The notes below the pieces were generated by a model, which was not told where the DNA came from, searched no databases, and saw only the letters and a list, made by a program, of their open reading frames with translations. From Ailurus styani (lineage: Eukaryota; Chordata; Mammalia; Carnivora; Ailuridae): 64,000 nucleotides of DNA. Positions 34,055 to 44,100 of the stretch are shown in pieces. Within the stretch, counting starts at the first letter, position 1. Each line of letters starts with the position of its first letter. The DNA is taken from NCBI GenBank assembly GCA_002007465.1, contig LNAC01000378.1:633390-697389 (forward strand), written 5' to 3'. The translations under genes were made by a program, and so were the position numbers.

Positions 34055-34920
34055 GTTCATTCACCCAGCAAGTATGTACTGAGCTCCTACTATGTGCTGG
34101 GAATACATGAGCGAACAAAAGTGGTTCCTGCCCTCCTAAAGTTTACAGTTTCATGGAAGAGACACGCAATAACAGTAAACAAACAGCAAACACATAATTA
34201 CAAATCATAATGTGCTAAGGAAAATACTAGAGAATTATGGGAGAGGAATAACTGAGAGGCCCCACCACAATTGTCTGGTCCGGGAAGGCCTCTCCAAAGG
34301 GGGACTATCTAAGCCAATCAAGGGGTGAGTAAGTTATATTTCGGAGAAGAACGGAGGAGACCAGCATTTTCACTAGCGATAACACTGTATACGAAGGAGG
34401 GTGACCAACTGTCCCCGTTTGCCCAGGATTGAGGGTTCCTGACATCTGGGACTTTCGGTGCTAAGGTCCTGGGGCAAATAGGATGTTAGCAATCATAGGG
34501 TGAAGGCCCTGTGGTGGGAAAGAGCTTGATGTGTTCGAGAAATTGAAAGAAACAAGCAGGGTTGTTAGCTTAGGGTACAACAGGGGAAAAGTATGAATTG
34601 GGGCAAGCAGGGGCCAGATCATTCAGGGCCCAGGACACCAGGGGAAGAGCTATGCTTTTCTCCAAAGGACAAGGGGAAAGCCACTGAAAGATTTTAAGCA
34701 GTGACTTAACCTCACTTGAAGAGCATTTTAAAAAGATCCACTGTGAAAAAAAAAAAAAAAAAAGATCCACTGTGTCAAGGATGCATTCTCTGAGGGCAAG
34801 AACAGAATTAGGGAAAACAAGAGATTATGATGGTAATTCAGGTGAGAGATGATGGTGGCTTGGATCAGGGCAATGGGCGGGGTGGTGAGAAGTGGTGGGA
34901 TTCAGGATATAGATTAAACA
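34055..34920 (-). mobile_element. L2 3' region, antisense, first part
   Basis: 'cattcattcacccagcaagt', 'gctcctactatgtgctggga', 'gggccagatcattcagggcc', 'aaagccactgaaagatttta' and 'gagagatgatggtggcttgg' occur in the order expected for reversed L2 (the last motifs are assigned to L2 from memory). A poly(A)-only insertion is at 34746-34763. Confidence 0.82.
34746..34763 (+). mobile_element. Poly(A)-only insertion with target-site duplication
   Basis: Eighteen A's lie between two exact copies of aaaagatccactgtg (34731-34745 and 34760-34774). The repeat flanks an A-run and nothing else, as expected if reverse transcription began on a poly(A) tail and stopped within it. The host is an antisense L2. 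Confidence 0.75.
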
Positions 34921-35509
34921 GAGGCCAGCTGGACTGGAGCTTGGCTAGTGCAAACAGCTTCTTCCCCAGGGCTGTTTGTCAAAACAATCAGCAGCAATTG
35001 TTTAACAAAACAGCTTCCTGAGGCAAGGTTTAAAGCTTGGGGCAAACAACAGACTAACCAAAAAGCTTCAAAGGAAAAGCTGGGAAATGAGGTGTCCATA
35101 AGGAACTTTGAAGAGATCTGACTTATTCCTGAGAATCTAGAAGGCCACATGTACAAGGTTGTTCACATACTCAGAAACACCTGAGAAGACCCTAATCTCT
35201 CACCTCTGGATGATCTTGAAGTTACAGCAAGCCGGAAGAGAAGGCTAAGGCAGAGTTGACAACTGCCTGCCAGAGTGTGGCAGGTGTGCCCCAACATATA
35301 AACAGAGCCCCTCAAAACAATGAATGGGCGGCTTACCGTGTCTAGGCATGTAAAGAAATCTCTAACCACTAGCTGACCACTAAGCTAACCAAAAAGAGAC
35401 CACCCATGAGAAAAAATACAGGCTTTACAGATTTTGTTCAAGACAGACAAAAAACAAACAAAAGGCGACAGACAGAAAGCAGCAACAATGGACCCTGGTG
35501 AAGGGAGCT
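34921..35509. other. Unclassified insertion-like segment inside L2
   Basis: About 590 bp between two blocks of antisense L2-like sequence. It includes 'cttccccagggctgtttgtc' and 'gaccactaagctaacc'. Not assigned to a family and no coding frame. Confidence 0.4.
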
Positions 35510-35765
35510 GGGGGAATACTGGAAGGTTACATGTTATATGAAACCAGGAAAGGAGACTATTTCAAAGAAAGAGGGAACAGTCACTTGTGTTGCATGCTGT
35601 CAAGAAGTCATGGAAGATGAGGACAGAGAAGTGACCCCTGAATTTGTTAAGAGGTCACAGGTGACTTTGCTAAGAGAAGTTTCAGTTAGACAGTGGGATT
35701 GGAAGCCTGATTAGTAGGGACTGGAGGAGATAAGGGAGGGTGGACAGGGAGCATAAAATAACTCT
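35510..35765 (-). mobile_element. L2-like sequence, continuation
   Basis: 'gctgtcaagaagtcatggaa', 'gatgaggacagagaagtgac', 'agagaagtttcagttagaca' and 'ggaagcctgattagtaggga' parallel sequence that commonly follows the preceding L2 motifs in reversed copies. It suggests that 34921-35509 is an insertion. Confidence 0.55.
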
Positions 35766-35894
35766 TCTAGTTGACTCTTTCTGAACAGAGGCCTTCAGGT
35801 TGTATCAAGTTGAAGTAGGTGAATAGTACGAAAAGACTGTGGATATACTTAAATCTTTTCGGCAACACTCTTCCCAATCTCCATCCCACTTTCT

Positions 35895-36010
35895 GCCTGG
35901 AGCGCAGAAACCACTGGCTAGCTGGGTGCCTTTTGTTCAGGTCCTTCCTCTCTGTGCAGCGCACTTTAATCATTTGTAAAATGACAGCTTGGACCCAGGT
36001 TATCATCCCC
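35895..36010 (+). mobile_element. MIR fragment
   Basis: 'ctggctagctgggtgccttt', 'tgttcaggtccttcctctct' and 'atcatttgtaaaatgacagc' follow MIR sense. Confidence 0.68.
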
Positions 36011-36404
36011 CAAAGCAAGTTTCACGACATACTAATTGCAACATTTGTTTGGTGAACACAAAGAACTTTGTGGGCAAATCCAAGCAGCAAACAAAGTTAA
36101 ATAGATGATCTTTGTTACAGGACTTCTCAGAGCCTTTACTGGACTAATGTGAATATGCACTTTCCAAGAGTGGGAGAGAGTATGCAGCACGACTCTAATC
36201 TAATTAAGGTAAGAAACTTTATTTCTTGGATGGCCTACAAACAACCTATGAAAATAGCATTCCAAAAAACACATTTTGAGAAATACTGGATCTCTAAGGG
36301 CTCTTCTAGAGATAATCTTGTTTGACTCTTAACTCTAATATAAATTTATAATGCATTGATTAATGTATGCTCAAATCAGTCCAAAATATTTTAAAATTGA
36401 AATA

Positions 36405-36560
36405 ACAGCTATTATTTTATTACATGCTTAGTATGGATGAGATTTGTGTAAAGTGCTTTACATGTATAATGAGAAAAAAATCACCCTCCACCCCATTAAA
36501 AACAGGAAAGTGGATGGTAACTTGTCCAAAAACTTAATTAGGTCCTCGTAGGAGGTCATT
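36405..36560 (-). mobile_element. MIR-like, antisense, weak
   Basis: 'gtgtaaagtgctttacatgt', 'accccattaaaaacaggaaa' and 'ggatggtaacttgtccaaaa' are a poor reversed MIR match. Confidence 0.4.
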
Positions 36561-37100
36561 TCTGAGCCTCAGCCAGACCCTTGCTTATTAAAAAAAAATT
36601 TATTTTTTTGTAGCCCGATGCCAAGCGCAGAGCTTAAGGGCTGGAGAGAGCTGAATTGCTTTGCATTGGAAAATAGCAAACATTTAGTTCCTTTGTTTCC
36701 AGGAGAGAGGGAGCGGAGAAGAGAGTCAAGAGAGGCGAGCTGAGCAACTGGGAGGGGCCGCCGAAGGACTTTGCTATAACAACTTCTCTTTCCCCAAACC
36801 TTCCCTGAAGTACGCTATACAATATAGGCTTCTGTCGTTGTTAATATTCTGGAGGGGGGAGGGGCAGCTTTACCGTGGCTGAAATCAAAGAAGGGATTTG
36901 ACGTCTAAGTTGGCACTAATACAAAACCTCAAAAGGCCATAATTTGAAGAATAGGAAGTCAGGAGTGGGGGGAAGGCCAGAGATAGAGGTCAGTGTGCCA
37001 CTGTAACGCAGCCCCCCCCCGCCCTCCCCCAGCAATGCACATATCCTGGGGAGAGGGAATGAGAGTTTGAGTCAATGTTGTCAAGATCTTAAGGGTTAGA
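36560..37100. other. Unique sequence, purine-rich, no gene recognised
   Basis: Contains a C-run at 37012-37020 and 'gagcggagaagagagtcaag'. No exon identified. Confidence 0.45.
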
Positions 37101-37104
37101 AGGC

Positions 37105-37322
37105 GCCAGCAGCTGTCATCTGAGTTACATCAGCAGAATCTCACGTAATCTTCATAAGAGCCCTACAACGGAGATGCTAGTCATTCTCCCTACTTTCTAC
37201 CTGAAGAAAGTGAGTCAGTGGAGGAGATAACAATGACTTGTCCAAAGTCACACAGCGTGGCAGAGGCAGTCATGAGTCTAGACCAGATCCGTGTGATTCA
37301 AAAGCTCACGTGCTCAGCCACT
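37105..37322 (-). mobile_element. MIR, antisense
   Basis: 'tctcacgtaatcttcataag', 'tgtccaaagtcacacagcgt' and 'gtgtgattcaaaagctcacg' follow reversed MIR. Confidence 0.75.
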
Positions 37323-37599
37323 TTCCAAACTGCTCCTTATAAAAGTCTACAGGAAGAGCCAGAGCGGGGCATGAAGGAAGACTCAGTTTCTGTTTGGAGA
37401 CGGGGTTCGCTGATCTGGCCACAGACGCTAGGATGGCCCATGGAGCCATCCTCGGGCAGCCAGCACGGGAGTGCTGAGGTCTCAGTCGGGGTCCCGGTGG
37501 GCATCATAGTGCCCACCACACACGAGCCACCATCCTCTGCTTCTTGAAAGAAATCACTTCCTGCACCCTGGCTGTCCGATTATTATCCATTCTTCTAGA

Positions 37600-37780
37600 T
37601 TAAACCAGACGTCAACTCCCTGATGCCCTTCAGACAAAATTACAGCTCGTATTGCGTGTCCTTCTCCCCAGCTAGGCTAGACACTCTCCAAGAGAAGGGA
37701 CCCAGCACTAGCCTTCTCCACATCCGCAGCACCTAGCGGAACACGGGGCCCAGCAAATGTTTGCTGAATGCAATTGAATT
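37600..37780 (+). mobile_element. L2 3' end
   Basis: 'caactccctgatgcccttca', 'gctagacactctccaagaga', 'cacatccgcagcacctagcg' and 'cccagcaaatgtttgctgaa' match the L2 terminus. Confidence 0.8.
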
Positions 37781-37984
37781 TTGACTCCTGTCAGGTGGGG
37801 ACCTTCATGAGAAAGGAGGGCACCCACCCCATGCCAGCCTGGTCTCACCGCTCACCGACCCGGGGACCGCTGGGCTGCCTGCGGTCCCGTGACGCTCAGC
37901 AGAAGGGGGGGTGGCTCAGCCCCATCCCTTTTCCTTTCGGTCAACAGTCTTAGTTTTCTTGGTGGGACCCAAGCAGGGTGGAGA

Positions 37985-38280
37985 CGGGGTGCAGACTTAT
38001 TTTATTCTTAATCTGCAGGAGCCAATTCTCTGAAATCAGCTCTTCAGCCTGAAAGGACAAAGCTACCTTAAATAGAAAGTCAGCCTGGTATAGCCAAGTG
38101 TCATTATATTAATATGCAAAGCTCCCAGCCAGCTAATCTCCACAAACCATTTGTTTCCTTAATTGCCCTCTCAGGGCAAAAGTGAAAAAAAAATAGGGAA
38201 GATGAATAACAATTTTATTTAATTCACCCTTCCCATTCTCCCCAACTCCACTTAGGGTCGGCTCTGGGGCTGGCAATTTT
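37985..38280. other. Repeat-free block resembling conserved noncoding DNA
   Basis: Dense in developmental-type motifs: aatatgcaaag (octamer-like), ccttaattg, agctaatc and aaaccatttgtttcc. No coding frame. Conservation cannot be tested here. Confidence 0.35.
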
Positions 38281-38532
38281 CAGCTTAAACGGTCCCCTCC
38301 CACCCCAGCTTCCCAAACCCACATCAGCATCTGTCTCTCTGCACCTCCGAGCCTGTCCACTGACCCCACTCTACGCAATCTCTTAGGGTTTTGAGCCTCG
38401 AGAAGATCCTCAAAGAGGTGGAAGGCGATGACAAAATGGCAGCGTGGAAGCCAGTTGGAGTCCCGCATCCCCAAGGAGCAAGGGCACCTCAGATTCCGAG
38501 CTCTGGTTCTGGGGCTGAAGAGCCTACCACTT

Positions 38533-38745
38533 TTTTTTTTTTTAAGATTTTTATTTATTTATTTCACAGCGGGAGAGAGATCACAAGGAGGCAGAGAGGC
38601 AGGCAGAGAGAGAGGGGGAAGCAGGCTCCCTGCTGAGCAGAGAGCCCGATGCGGGCCTCNCCGATGCGGCCTCGATCCCAGGACCCTGAGATCATGACCT
38701 GAGCGGAAAGCAGAGGCTTTAACCCACTGAGCCACCCAGGCGCCC
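38533..38745 (-). mobile_element. CAN-SINE, mustelid-type, antisense, containing the only N
   Basis: Long T-run then 'aagatttttatttatttatt', body and head ending 'cacccaggcgccc'. A perfect 17-bp target-site duplication, tgaagagcctaccactt, at 38516-38532 and 38746-38762 marks a recent insertion into a MIR. The body holds the ambiguous base at 38660 and an adjoining short duplication. Confidence 0.96.
38660..38660. other. Ambiguous base (N) with adjoining duplication
   Basis: The only N in the window. 'ccgatgcgggcctc' (38646-38659) lies before it and 'ccgatgcggcctc' (38661-38673) after it, though related SINEs carry one such block here. Probably a consensus or assembly artefact. Confidence 0.9.
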
Positions 38746-39484
38746 TGAAGAGCCTACCACTTACTGGCTCCGTGCTCACAGGCAGCTCACTTGACCTCTC
38801 TGGGCCTTAAGTGCCTCATCAGTAGAAACGGGCAGGGCAGGTCCAGGGTGGAACAGTACCTGCCACCTAAGGCTGTTTGCGAGGATTGAGTTAGGTCAAG
38901 TTGAAGCCTGTAAGGACTTCAAACCTGGAGGATGCTGCATTTTTACCGTGAGGTCAGTTAACAAACAGGGTTTTCTTTCCCACCCACGGCACAGCCGGAC
39001 GGTGAGAAGCTGGGAAGCTGGTGGTGTTTTGGATGGCAGCTTGGATGGCTAAGAAGGGAGGAATAAACTTGGTAATTTCCATGAACCAGCAGCCTAAGCC
39101 CTTCCTGGCCTCCATCTCCAGTCTCCGGAACAGCCTCTCTCAGCAACCAGTACTTTTCCAGTAGTCTTTTCGAATCCTAAAGTATCAAATTGCATCCCAA
39201 CAAAATGACAAAACCAACAGAACCCAGCCAGAAAGGAGGGTCACTTGAGCACAGTGTACCACTTCAGGTTACAGGAACTTGAGGGCAGCTAGTACCGGGT
39301 CACAGAGTCCCAGCCCACTGATGTGTGACGTGCTGAACATTTCATGGCTGTATGCACAAACCAGGAAGTCCGCATCAGGACAGATCAGGGGAGATCCTGA
39401 AACCATCCTACAGAGGCCTAGGTATGCCTGTAGAAGTGCCCTCAAGCTCCTTCCTAAGGTTTAAAACACTTCATTTCGAGTAAC

Positions 39485-39615
39485 AGCTCTCCGTGCCAGA
39501 CTCAGCCACCGACAGACTCAACAGTCTCTTTCACCTGTCAAGTGGGAAGAGCAGAATCCACCTCCCCAGGAGAGTTGAGAGAATGAAATGAGACAAAGTA
39601 TGTTATCAATAAAGG
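39485..39615 (+). mobile_element. MIR
   Basis: 'agtctctttcacctgtcaag', 'gagttgagagaatgaaatga' and 'gacaaagtatgttatcaata' follow MIR sense. Confidence 0.62.
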
Positions 39616-39699
39616 TTGGTCTTCCACCTCTCCCACCCCTCATTCCTAGCAAGGCCCCAGGTAAGATCTTGGGACCAGTCCCCACTTCTCTGCCCTGGA

Positions 39700-39897
39700 G
39701 TCAGCCATCTTGGATTTGATTCCTGGCTCTATAATTTATGAGCTGTGTGAACCCAGGCAGGTGACAATCTTGTTTCCGACCCACAGCTTTCTCATCTATA
39801 AGTCTGGGCTGATCCTAACACCTACCTTAATCAAACAAGAGAATTTCTACGAAGAGCTCGGCAGAGTGCTTGTGCACAGTAAACACTCAATATGAGT
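39700..39897 (+). mobile_element. MIR
   Basis: 'ggatttgattcctggctcta', 'tgagctgtgtgaacccaggc', 'ccacagctttctcatctata' and 'agtaaacactcaatatgag' cover MIR almost completely. Confidence 0.85.
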
Positions 39898-40835
39898 TTG
39901 CTTACAGTAAGATAACAGTAAATGTTACCATTTGTTTTTGTGTTCCTTGGAAATTACTTCTGGGATCTCCAAACATATTTGCTTTCCCTCTCAGTAACTT
40001 CCTGAGAATTTCCTATCATTTGTATCCATGCCACTGCATTTACTCTTGCCAAACCCTAAGTGGAGACAGGTGAATCCCACTCTCCCTAGGTCTCCTGGCC
40101 CTTCCTGCTCCAAGAGCCATAGTCAGTGCTGATGCTTTGGTGAGCCTTGCAGATGCTGTCACAGATCCCTCTACAACGTGGAATTGTAACCCAACCCTTC
40201 CACAAACGACTTCATAGGGTTTCATTATTGGTACTCAGGGAGTTGGCTTAATTACAATTTTTAATGGCGCACATGTTCATACAACTACTGTATTAGCTGC
40301 CACCTTCACTGGAGCGGAGATCCGATTTCTCATCTTTAACAAATGAGAATCTGTTTCCAAAGCTCTGATTCCACTGACATAAAGAGGCTCGGCTGAGACC
40401 TTGTGGTTGAGGACAGATTGTGCTCTTCCCGGCTTCCGGGGGAGCCTGTGAGCTCCACAGTGACTCTTCAGCTACAGGCAAACTCAAATTTTGAGAGCTG
40501 TTGTGGGAAGAATGGGATGGGGACTTTGCTGCACTCCTCGGGGGTCCCTGCGAGGTGTGAGTCTGGAGGACATACACGTGCCCTCTGAGCGGGACAGAGC
40601 CCCATGGGGACGGTTCGGTGCCATCATCACATACGTGCACAGAGCAGTGGTGGCCGAATGCTGTTCCTCCAGCAGACACCCTCAGATCGTGAGGAATCTG
40701 CCAAGTCTACTCGGAAAACAGGAAAGGCCAGGGAATTTGAGCTCCTGCATTCGGCCCCTGCCAGACTGCCAGGCTCCCTGGCGCTTGGAGAAAGCCCTCT
40801 TGGTGACGGCTGCATGGGAGGGGAGCAGGGTTTTT
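39898..40835. other. Unique sequence, no gene recognised
   Basis: Overlapping frames at 40293-40878 on both strands have no domain. Confidence 0.5.
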
Positions 40836-41525
40836 TTATTGAGTGAAAATAAAATTTTATTGAGTTAGAATTCACCATTTGAAAATGAACAATTCAGTGC
40901 CCTTTAGTACAGTCACAATGTCGTCCCCAAGCAGTTCCTCACCCCGGAAGGAAACCCCATACGCATCAAGCCTTCACATTCTAGGGCCCTGCCTCTCCTT
41001 GTTCCCAGCCCCTGGTAAACGCTGTGCTGAGGTCTCTAAGGATTTCCTTATTCCGGATAGCTCATTTGCTGAGAGTCACACTAGACGCGATCTTTGGTGC
41101 CTGGCTTCTTTCACTTAGCATCGTATTTTCTAGGTTTATCCGTGTTGTGGCATTATTGCACCTTCACTCCTTTTCTTGGCTGAATAATATTCCAGCATGC
41201 AGATACAACACATTTTGTTTTTCTGTTAATCAGTCCATGGACATTGGGTTGTTTCCTCCTTTGGGCTACTGTGGATAGTGCTGCTGTGAACACTGGTGTA
41301 CAGGTATTTCTCTGAGTACCTGTTTTCAATACTTCCGGCATAGACCTGGACGTGGAATTGCTGGGTCAGGTGGTAACTACGTGTTTCACTTTTTGAGGAG
41401 CTGCCAAATGGATTTCCACAGGGGCCCCCACCCTATGAGATTTCCACCAGCAATGCCCAAGGGGTCAATTTCTTTAGATTTTTGCCAACACATATATGCC
41501 TTTTTTAAAAAAAAAAATACAGCTA

Positions 41526-41665
41526 GGGGTGCCTGGGTGGCTCAGTTGGTTGGGCGTCTGACTCCTGGTTTCAGCTCAGGTTGTGATCTCAGGGTTGTGG
41601 GATCAGGCCCTGTGTCAGACTCTGTACTGGGCATGGAGCAAGCCTGTTTAAGATTCTCTCTCTCA
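41526..41665 (+). mobile_element. CAN-SINE, 3' part missing, inside antisense L1
   Basis: Head 'ggggtgcctgggtggctcag' and most of the body. The sequence stops at 'gattctctctctca', where a second SINE begins without any gap. Confidence 0.92.
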
Positions 41666-41863
41666 GGGGCACCCGGGTGGCTCAGTCTGTTGAGCATCCA
41701 GCTCTTGGTTTCGGCTCAGGTCATGATCTCATGGGTCACAGGATCAAGCCAGGCGTCAGGCACCATGCTCGGTGCAGAGTCTGCTGGGGATTCTCTCTCT
41801 CCTCTCCCTCTGCCCTTCCCTTGCTCACGTGCATGCTCTCTCTTTCTCAAACAAATAAATCTA
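41666..41863 (+). mobile_element. CAN-SINE directly following another in the same orientation
   Basis: Head 'ggggcacccgggtggctcag', full body and tail 'caaacaaataaatctaaatat', followed by a TA-rich tail (to about 41900). It abuts the SINE at 41526-41665. Confidence 0.93.
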
Positions 41864-42524
41864 AATATATATAGATACATATATATGTATATATATTTAA
41901 CTACCCTAGTGGTTATAAAGCAGTATCACTGTGGTTTTTATTTGCATTTCCTTAATGACTAATGAAACTGAGTATCTTTCATGTGAATGTTGACCATATT
42001 TATCTCTTGCCATATAGATAAATATAGGTACTTGAAATATCTATTCAAGTCCTTTGTTCATTTTTAAAATTGGGTTGTTCTCGATATATTCTATATACTA
42101 GACTGAACAGATACAAGATTGAAAAATATTTTTTGCAAAAAATCAGTTGACCATAGATGTATGGGTTCATTTCTAGACTCTCAGTTCCCTTGCATTGATT
42201 TCTATGTCTCTGCTCATGCCAATTCCACCTGGCTTGCCTACTGTTACTTTGTAGTACATTTTTGAAATCAGCAAGGGTTAAGTCCTCCAATTTCATTCTT
42301 TTTCAGGACTGCTTTGACTAATCAGGGTCCTCAGTAATTCCACATGAAACCTAGGATTGGTATTTTCATTTCTTCAAAAACAGTTGTTGTGTTTTGAGTA
42401 AGGATCGCACTAAATCCGTAGATCACTTTGGATGGGAATGTCATCTTAACAATAGTGAGTTTTCCACCACAAACCCAGGATGTCTTTCCATTTGCTCAGG
42501 TTTTCTTTCATTTCTTTCAGGGAG

Positions 42525-43175
42525 CAGGCTTTCGGGGCCCGACTTTTCCCGGGGATGGTGGTGAAGCTGTGTTGAGGTGAGCTGGAACAGAGTCATTTGC
42601 AGTGAGACTGGTGCCTTCTTGGATTGACACAGGCTGAGTTCATCACATGCTGCCAACAGGAGTGAATGGGGGTGAACTTCCGAATGTAGATGATGCTAGC
42701 AACTTTCAAATGGGGAGAAAGAAGCCCAGAATGGAAGGAGGGGGTGTCTGAGTGAGTGTGGTGTGGTGGTTAGCAGATATCAGCTGCCCCTGTGGTCTGG
42801 CCCAGGGCAAGGGTTCTCCCACTTAAGCCTGGTCCAGCTCAGGCTTTTGGTTAGAACATGAGCCTATCTCCACTTCTCTAGAACAGTTTCCTCATTATAA
42901 CTCGTTAACAAACTGGACACTGAACAACAGAGTCCTCATGAAGAGTGAACCGTCTTCCCATTTATCCAACCCTGTGAGGTACTGGGGGCAGAAAGCTGGA
43001 GTTGGGGGATTGAGGCAAAAAGATCCTAGGGTCTTCTGCTCCCCCAACATGCCCCTGAAAGAGCATCTTTTGAACTAGACATCCAAAAACCCAGTCTTGA
43101 ATTCCAGTTCTGCCTTACTGAATTATGCTGTGTGGCCGTATGAAAATCATTATAATTCCCAAAGATTAGTACCTT
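42525..43175. other. Unique sequence, nothing recognised
   Basis: No repeat, exon or RNA gene was seen between the L1 and the AT-rich block. Confidence 0.5.
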
Positions 43176-43176
43176 A

Positions 43177-43270
43177 TCTATAATATAATATATATCATAT
43201 TATATTACATTAATATAATATTAACATCAATATTATGATGACAATATATATATTATATTTTCTCATATTC

Positions 43271-43312
<42 letters not shown>
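43177..43312 (+). repeat. AT-rich satellite-like block ending in (AT)n
   Basis: About 135 bp almost entirely A/T, including partly palindromic 'taatataatatta' units, ending in about 19 AT units (43273-43311). Confidence 0.95.
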
Positions 43313-43316
<4 letters not shown>

Positions 43317-43469
43317 AATGCCTAACTCAGAGGAATGCTATGGTGTGCAAACAAGAGGTATATGAAATATTCAGGGGATAAGAGCAACGTAGGTATCAGG
43401 TATCATCACTGTCCCCACCTGGGGTCCCAGGCCTTGGGGGAGTTTTCTCATGCTCAGGGGTCATTGAGA

Positions 43470-43558
43470 GTCTACGGCCATACCACCCTGAACGCCCCTG
43501 ATCTCGTCTGATCTCAGAAGCTAAGCAGGGTTGGGCCTGGTTAGTACTTGGATGGGAG
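43470..43558 (+). pseudogene. 5S rRNA retropseudogene, 3'-truncated, no poly(A) tail
   Basis: The block begins with the exact 5' end of vertebrate 5S rRNA (gtctacggccataccaccct) and follows it for about 89 of 121 nt, to 'gatgggag', with a handful of substitutions (for example gggttggg for gggtcggg). Internal-promoter box A (aagctaagcaggg) is intact but box C is cut off at the truncation point, and the 3' stem-forming end is absent, so neither 5S function nor termination is expected. The copy is flanked by a 14-bp direct repeat with one mismatch: aggggtcattgaga at 43456-43469 and aggggtccttgaga at 43557-43570. There is no A-tail at the 3' junction. Confidence 0.93.
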
Positions 43559-43782
43559 GGGTCCTTGAGAATGTTAAAGAGGGTCTATACCCGCACCAAG
43601 TTCAGACTACAGGGATCAGACCAGAAGAAAGTGAGAGACAGAGAGAGAGATTCCTATTCTCTCTGAACCTCAAGGAGGGAGATTGCTGTATAAAAGAAAG
43701 AAGGAAACAAAGAATGAATGAGTGAATGAGTTAGGGCAAACACAAAGTGAGAGGGCCTGGTGTCTTGCTGTAAAGAGACCAA

Positions 43783-43993
43783 GGGGCGCCTGGGTAGCCC
43801 GGTGGGTTAAACGTCTGACTCTTGTTTTCGGTTCGGGTCGTGATCTCAGGGTTGTGAGATCGAGCCCCATGTCGCGCTCCATGTTCAGTGCCCAGTCTGC
43901 TTGGGATTCTCTCCCTCTGCCCCTCCCACTTGTGCTTGTCCTTCCTCTCTCTCAGTGCCTGTCTCTACAATAAATAAATAGATCTTTTTTTAA
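43783..43993 (+). mobile_element. CAN-SINE, full length
   Basis: Head 'ggggcgcctgggtagcccgg', body and tail 'aataaataaatagatc' plus T/A run. The target-site duplication aaagagaccaa (43772-43782) and aaagagacgaa (43994-44004) differs at one base. Confidence 0.95.
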
Positions 43994-44014
43994 AAAGAGA
44001 CGAAGACACAGTGA

Positions 44015-44100
44015 GCAAACAACAAGTATATACTGAGCGCGTGCTGTGTGTCGAGGTGTCACACGGAGCTCTAGGAACTGTCCGGTGGGACGTACAAAAG
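44015..44100 (-). mobile_element. L2 3' end, antisense
   Basis: 'caacaagtatatactgagcg', 'cgtgctgtgtgtcgaggtgt' and 'cggagctctaggaactgtcc' are a short reversed L2 tail next to the SINE at 43783. Confidence 0.6.

Larger units (their letters stand above)
38490..38905 (+). mobile_element. MIR split by a CAN-SINE
   Basis: 'attccgagctctggttctgg' lies before the SINE (38533-38745). After it come 'cacttactggctccgtgctc', 'cacttgacctctctgggcct' and 'tttgcgaggattgagttagg', the expected continuation of MIR. Confidence 0.8.
40838..42522 (-). mobile_element. LINE-1 antisense block, about 1.35 kb of L1 plus two SINEs
   Basis: Ordered antisense L1 motifs: 'gaattcaccatttgaaaatg', 'gcctggcttctttcacttag', 'gtggaattgctgggtcaggt', 'tatttgcatttccttaatga', 'tcagttgaccatagatgtat' and 'ccaggatgtctttccatttg'. 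This covers the 3' UTR back into the end of ORF2, with many stops and indels. CAN-SINEs interrupt it at 41526-41863. Confidence 0.93.

Noticed and set aside
41381..41962. 193-residue plus-strand open frame
   Set aside because: Made of antisense L1 and two CAN-SINEs.
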